From Neolentinus lepideus HHB14362 ss-1 (lineage: Eukaryota > Basidiomycota > Agaricomycetes > Gloeophyllales > Gloeophyllaceae): 64,000 nt of DNA. The position numbers and the translations under genes are program-made. Position 1 is the stretch's first letter. Each line of letters starts with the position of its first letter. The DNA lies in NCBI GenBank assembly GCA_001632425.1, contig KV425563.1:162660-226659 (forward strand), in the 5' to 3' direction. The notes below the pieces were generated by a model that made no database searches, was not told the origin of the DNA, and saw only the letters and a list, made by a program, of their open reading frames with translations. Shown here piece after piece: positions 58,826-64,000 of this stretch.

Positions 58826-60152
58826 GCGATGGTCTGGCGCCTGCTGTGGAATGACTGTGCCGTAGGTCAAGTATTCCTGGATCAATGGACATCGTATCTT
58901 GTTCCCTCGGATATATGTGGACTACCCAAATTTACTGCTTCCAGTCTCTGCATGTCGGAAGTCTTGATGCCCCTCCTCGACTACGCTGACCTCAACGACG
59001 CCACATCTGGCCTATTAGTAAAACTCCGGGTTTGATGAGGTATCGCTGACACTATCTTACCGAGCGCAAGCCTGCGTTCCGCGGTTTCGGGATGTTTCAA
59101 GTATTTGTTAGATGAATCGATTGGGACCATTTGTATAACTCGGCGGTTCTTCGGCGTCCATCATCGCGATCATTAGTTCCGCATGTTTTTGACGGACTTC
59201 GGGAAACCATGTAATGCCAAGCAAATGTTCATGTAGTTGCACTTTAAAGGTGATCTCAGCAGTCGCAGCCATGCAAAATACGGATCTCGAGTGTCAGAGC
59301 TTTAGTCTTGAATGAAGTTACCATATAATGCGATATTCTTATGGTGAAAATCCAGACATAGTCACGGTGGTGACATAATATTATGGAGGCTAATGTGAGC
59401 TGTCGCCTGTCCGGCAATATTTTGGATGTGAGATTATGTAAAGGTGTGTTCGTCCAGAGAACCACCGGTCCGCTTCCCACTGCGTATGCTATCTTGCAGA
59501 ACCTGAGAGGCGCTATTTATATCGTGACTCGACGTCATTGACAGTGACAGGAGCCTTTCAAGGTGACATAAAGCATCGTACGATCGAATGCGAGTACCAT
59601 ATCTGGTATGCCAATTGCCCATCTCAGAGAGAAGCATGCATATTGCGTTAGTCACGTGACTTTGCACTTTTCACGAAAAACTGTCACGCTCAGCATATAA
59701 AAACATCCTTCTGAAAAATACCCCCTTTAATTTTCTTCCTCAACCCATCATCTTTACCCTCTGTCCCAAAACCGAGCCTTCATCGATGCCATAGCCTTCG
59801 ACAGAGGACACGACTTCCGGGGTCCCAGACGCTAGCGACATATTTAGCACGGGAATCTCCGATACGAGATGAGCAGAGGAGATGGGTGCCCGTCCAACGA
59901 CTTGAGTACACTTTCGACAGAGTCTGCTACGTACCTCGTCTCTCCTTGATCTGCTTGGGCGGTCGGATTCTAGAGAAATAAACAGCATATCGTTGTCAAC
60001 CCTGTGACGCAAGGCGGAGAACTTCATTAAACACGTGTGTGGGTATGCCGTGTTGCTGAAAGCAAGCGCGAAGGTAGGCTGGTTGCCCTTCTATCGCCGG
60101 TATCACTCTATCAGCGAATAATGAACGGATGTGAACTTTCAGTGAAGAAAGC
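58826..60152. other. Intergenic, nothing recognised
   Basis: About 1.3 kb without a supported gene; small frames at 59740-60027 and 59996-60415 on the minus strand are shadows or chance. Confidence 0.45.
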
Positions 60153-63100
60153 ATGACCAGTGTCCCGGGTGAACGGAAGACACGAGGCTCAAGTGAAGAG
60201 CAGCTTTCCGACAGTCCACCTGCACAGACTACTCCTTCTCCTCCGCCACGGTCTCCACTCCGACCAGCCCCTCGAACACGCACTGACTCGCTCGCCCAGG
60301 TTCCAAAGGCGAGCTCTGGGACTGGGCCTGAAATCCTTGATTCAGAGACGATTTTCATGCCTCTTCTTCGCCATCGGAGTATCGGCTCCCTCTCAGGGCT
60401 TCTGGACTCGCTCACTCAGTCTGACACGTCAACGCTCGTAGTAGAAGGCGAAGAGAAGCATGCGTTTGACGAGACTGGGAAGTCGATACCGTTAGAGCCG
60501 GAATGCAGCTCTCCCCTGCCTCTTTCGCCGATCGATACCATAGAGTCCACCTCGACGGAAGCAAGTTCCCTGTTAGCACCCACAAACAACGCGCCAGCTG
60601 TGGCACCTGTTTCGAAGCGGACTCACGCCCTACTGGAGCTGTTGTCATCCGAGAGGGCATATGCATCCGACTTGGCCCTGATTCGGGCAGTTCACATGCC
60701 ACTGGCGCTAGGTGAGTTTTGTAGCTCCTTTGTCTTGTTATTGCCGACTGGATCCGTAGGTCGTCCCTCTGAGTTACATGCATCCCTTCCGGATGGGATC
60801 TCATCCTCCTCCCGCTCGTCTCGTAGCTTCTCCGTGTCATCCTCTGCCCCTAGCGCTCAAACGCCTAACACAACTTCATCAACTCCACCTATGACCCGTG
60901 AAGATGTGAAGCTGATATTCGGTAACATTGAACAGCTCGCTGAGTTTTCCGACGCATTTTGTCAACTGATCGAGGATGCGCTGGGAGAAGTTGTGGAAGG
61001 TGGCAAAGGGCAAGATCGCATTGGGAAGCTATTTCTCGACAACGTGTGCCAAATTGATTTTTTCGTACTATTTAGCGCTGACAGAGATGCGCAGATCAAC
61101 GTATTGGAACCGCCTTATAAAACGTACATCACACGCCATTCGTCCGCACTCGCTCACTATACTAATTTAACAACGCCGTCACCTTCGCCATCACTCCAAG
61201 TATACCTTCAGACGATAAAGTCGCTTACCTCAAGCCTTACACATGCATGGGACATTCCCTCACTCCTCATTAAACCCGTCCAGCGTCTATTGAAATACCC
61301 ACTTCTCCTCCAAACCATTTATGACGAGACTCCGGACAACCATGCTGACAAGCAAAGCCTTAAGAAGGCGAGAGAGAGGATGGAGGAGGTGGCGCGAGGA
61401 GTCAACGAAGACCGGCGGCGGTGGGAGATCGTTCAGGAGGTGCTAAGCGCTGGCAAGAAGGAGGGTATCGGGGAAGGCGCAACCAAGCGCGACAAGAAGA
61501 GGAGTGGGAGCGTACCCCTCACTGTTGCAGCAAGCGTAAAGCTTGGTCGAATGAGGAGCCTTACCCGGAAGGTCTCGTATGGTAAGGGCAGCGTGTACGC
61601 TCCTCCGAGCGTGAAGGAAAATCCGGAAGAGGAGTCGAACGAGGAGGCAGCGGCAGTGGCTGCATACGAGAGTGACCTGCACGCGCTGGAGGAGTTCATC
61701 CATGACTTTGCGAAGACTGCGAAGGAGTGGGCGGCGTCGACGAAGGCGTATTACACCCAGTTGCTATCGTGGTCGCATACCTTCGGCAGGGTCATCGGTG
61801 TTGTCGACGATGATAACCAGGGCGGCCACAGTCAGGCGTTCGATGCGTTTGTGGACGTCTCTAGGATACACGTTATCCGACTATGTGAAGGATTGGAGAA
61901 GACAATTCAGGACACGCTATTGTGGGATCTGCGGAAGCTGTTTGACACAATGGAGGCCCCGAAGAAGTTACTCGAGGCGATGCATACACTGGAGCCCCTG
62001 CACCAGTCCTTGCTGCATCGGACCTATGGAGGCTCGGGTGCGCGACCGGCGCCTGCGCTCCTAGAGGCTAGCCAGTCCTACGTCGCTCTTCGCGGTCAAC
62101 TTGCGGCGGAGCTCCCGACGTATCTGGAGTTGATGGAGAAAGGGGTGAGGGGTTGTGTAGGGAAGTTCGTGTCATGGCAGGAGGATTTTTGGCGGGACAC
62201 GAAGCACGTTTGGTGCGACCTGTGGGATGCGCTACGTGAGGATGGTGAGGAGCTGAATGGCCAGGTGGAGCTGGTGAGAGGTGAGAATGGCGAGGTTCTT
62301 ATTGCACCGATCCAGGGAGGTGCGGAGGTTACCATGAAGCAGTGGTGGGAGCGGTGGCATCCGATTCATGATGAATTGGAGGCATTACGCATCACCAAGC
62401 ACATGCCCCGCAGTTCAAGGGACAGCTTTGGGCTGAAGGAGAAGAATGGCAAGACGAGTGTTCGAGATAAGCTAGCTGCTCTGCAACCGTCATCTCACGT
62501 GTCTCCGCCGAGTGTTCCCTCGACACCGACGACGCCAACATCTTTGGTTGATTATTCGGAGGCGGAGCAGAAGGCTAAAGATTCTGCGTTGGAGAGCCTC
62601 GACAGGTCTTTTCTGTACGCGTATACTATGGGTCTGACGCCTCAGAAGTCCGCTGCCTTTGGACCTTTCAGCTCTTCTGGGAGGAAGTCCAAGACATCGA
62701 ACGGTCCGAGAGATAGCACTGACAGTGGTCTCGGAAGAAGTCTGGGCAAGCGTCCGAGCACGGAGAGTCTCAAATCTGGCAAATCCGCGAAGAGCACGAT
62801 CTCGGGCAAGCTGAGGAAGTCGGAATCGTCGTCTGCGACGCTGGTTGATGGGATTGGGGACATTATTGCATCATTCGGGCCTAATTTTGGGTCGAAGGGG
62901 AAGAAGATGCCTATCTCGAAGAAGAGCAATCCTTCGATATATCCGGATGTTGGCTCGGGACTGCCGCCCGGGTATGAAGCGGAGGAGTTGGATCTCACGA
63001 ATACCCGTCCAGGACGGGCTGACAGACGTCCAAGCTTTCGAAGGAAGTGGTCAGAAACCATCAGACCTTCGTCTTCGTCGCGTCGCTCACCATCGCCTAT

Positions 63101-63521
63101 GGCTTCGTTGTCGCGAACACCGCCTGCGGCAACTCCTTTGGCATCGAGGAGCGCATCCTTCCCAATAGTAAGAGAAAAGGAGAAGGATCTCCCATCCCGG
63201 CGCAATCCCTCCCCGACGAAGAAGTCTAGTCACCAATCTCAAGGACCACAAAAGATCACGTCTCATGGAAAATCACTGTACGCGTGCCGCGTCGTCCACC
63301 GCTGCGAGCCGCCTGCCAGTGTCTCCTATCATTCACTACCTTTCTTCACTCTTCGTCCGGGGACGACACTCGACATCTTACATGAATCTGGACACCCTTC
63401 TAATCACCCGGATCTTCCACTATTCGTTGACGACGGTGAAGACTGCTTGCTTTTGGTCAGAGATCGCGAGACGCATCAGATAGGCTGGGCATTGGCTAGC
63501 TTCTTGACCCCTGTCAGGTAG
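60153..63521 (+). CDS. Rho guanine-nucleotide exchange factor, DH-BAR-SH3
   Basis: The frame is open from 60153 to 63521. Two stretches with intron signals keep the frame: 60712-60759 (48 bases, GTGAGT...CGTAG) and 61044-61094 (51 bases, GTGTGC...GCAG). Their removal gives 1089 residues and restores the DH domain. Layout: a Ser/Pro-rich start; the DH domain from about residue 155 (ALLELLSSERAYASDLALI) to 430 (LLIKPVQRLLKYPLLLQ); a BAR-like helical domain at about 500-690; a long Ser/Lys-rich disordered part; and an SH3-like domain at the very end (ACRVVHRCEPP to IGWALASFL). This order is that of dynamin-binding protein/Tuba-type GEFs, which activate Cdc42 or Rho at curved membranes. The true start may differ. 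Confidence 0.85.
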   Translation: MTSVPGERKTRGSSEEQLSDSPPAQTTPSPPPRSPLRPAPRTRTDSLAQVPKASSGTGPEILDSETIFMPLLRHRSIGSLSGLLDSLTQSDTSTLVVEGEEKHAFDETGKSIPLEPECSSPLPLSPIDTIESTSTEASSLLAPTNNAPAVAPVSKRTHALLELLSSERAYASDLALIRAVHMPLALGEFCSSFVLLLPTGSVGRPSELHASLPDGISSSSRSSRSFSVSSSAPSAQTPNTTSSTPPMTREDVKLIFGNIEQLAEFSDAFCQLIEDALGEVVEGGKGQDRIGKLFLDNVCQIDFFVLFSADRDAQINVLEPPYKTYITRHSSALAHYTNLTTPSPSPSLQVYLQTIKSLTSSLTHAWDIPSLLIKPVQRLLKYPLLLQTIYDETPDNHADKQSLKKARERMEEVARGVNEDRRRWEIVQEVLSAGKKEGIGEGATKRDKKRSGSVPLTVAASVKLGRMRSLTRKVSYGKGSVYAPPSVKENPEEESNEEAAAVAAYESDLHALEEFIHDFAKTAKEWAASTKAYYTQLLSWSHTFGRVIGVVDDDNQGGHSQAFDAFVDVSRIHVIRLCEGLEKTIQDTLLWDLRKLFDTMEAPKKLLEAMHTLEPLHQSLLHRTYGGSGARPAPALLEASQSYVALRGQLAAELPTYLELMEKGVRGCVGKFVSWQEDFWRDTKHVWCDLWDALREDGEELNGQVELVRGENGEVLIAPIQGGAEVTMKQWWERWHPIHDELEALRITKHMPRSSRDSFGLKEKNGKTSVRDKLAALQPSSHVSPPSVPSTPTTPTSLVDYSEAEQKAKDSALESLDRSFLYAYTMGLTPQKSAAFGPFSSSGRKSKTSNGPRDSTDSGLGRSLGKRPSTESLKSGKSAKSTISGKLRKSESSSATLVDGIGDIIASFGPNFGSKGKKMPISKKSNPSIYPDVGSGLPPGYEAEELDLTNTRPGRADRRPSFRRKWSETIRPSSSSRRSPSPMASLSRTPPAATPLASRSASFPIVREKEKDLPSRRNPSPTKKSSHQSQGPQKITSHGKSLYACRVVHRCEPPASVSYHSLPFFTLRPGTTLDILHESGHPSNHPDLPLFVDDGEDCLLLVRDRETHQIGWALASFLTPVR

Positions 63522-64000
63522 ACGATATACATTTTTTTGGATGGATGGACATGATATTTGGACCTTGCATCTCGTTTTTGTTCCTGTTTCACCTGGTATG
63601 GTGTAAAAAGTTCTCTTCGGATGTATAGAGCGTACCCATGTAATCTTGTATGATTTGTTCCTTGACGTAGAGGGACGGAAATGTGCTAGTATAATGTAGG
63701 AATATCAATAATTCGTTGAAACTCAACTGTCAGTCCCGTCTACTATGAGCTCCAGTCCCCTCGTCTCCAATAATCAAAAGGTTCGATCATTCAGCGCAGT
63801 GGCTCACGCATAATATTTTGTTCTCGCAAATATATATTGCAATCAGACTGCGCCATTTCGAACATGCACAATAAATAAGGCATAATATGCTAGAAAGGAC
63901 ATCACTATGATGGCACGTCAGAAGAAGTCAGAACCGAAGTAGAGCATTACACACCTTAATGAACTTTGCCATGAATTTTCTGAGATGAGACAAGGTCAAC
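63522..64000. other. 3' flank, nothing recognised
   Basis: AT-rich end of the window; no gene. Confidence 0.45.

Overview
The window is fungal, almost certainly from a mushroom-forming basidiomycete (Agaricomycete). The signs are genes broken by many 47-70 bp GT-AG introns with very short exons, dense genes on both strands, basidiomycete-type P450s, a GH12 endoglucanase, a DUF6533-like membrane protein, and genes for RNA polymerase subunit RPAC1 and a dynamin-like GTPase. Exon models were built by hand; nearly all those given as coordinates were checked for reading-phase continuity.

Layout. 1-2,100: a 1.84 kb inverted-repeat element carrying broken pieces of a P450 and an ATP synthase gamma gene, inserted in an odd split/joined repeat. 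2.3-22.5 kb: ordinary single-copy genes: kelch protein, FAD monooxygenase, unknown protein, DUF6533-like membrane protein, MFS transporter, RPAC1, dynamin-like GTPase, lactonase-fold protein, GH12 endoglucanase. 22.9-41.1 kb: a lineage-specific array of ten related genes and gene remnants that I assign, by visible sequence features, to the Cyt/volvatoxin-type pore-forming protein family. They fall into two exon architectures; at least two are decayed, one has an altered 3' end, and the DNA between them is gene-poor with a solo LTR, a MITE and a 76 bp inverted repeat. 41.5-47.7 kb: a complete 6.1 kb DNA transposon with terminal inverted repeats and a 4 bp target duplication, holding a DDE integrase-type transposase (two stops), a zinc-binding passenger and a BTB/POZ passenger. 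48.3-48.5 kb: a second, diverged copy of the split/joined repeat. 49.8-58.8 kb: two complete P450s around a pseudouridine synthase. 60.1-63.5 kb: a DH-BAR-SH3 Rho GEF.

The core genes at both ends (RPAC1, dynamin, pseudouridine synthase, Rho GEF) look conserved, while the 18 kb toxin-like array and the transposon form an accessory block between them. The points most worth following are the Cyt-like array, the three-gene transposon, the gene-fragment-carrying element at the left edge, and the repeat that exists in both an intron-containing and a spliced-looking form at two distant places.
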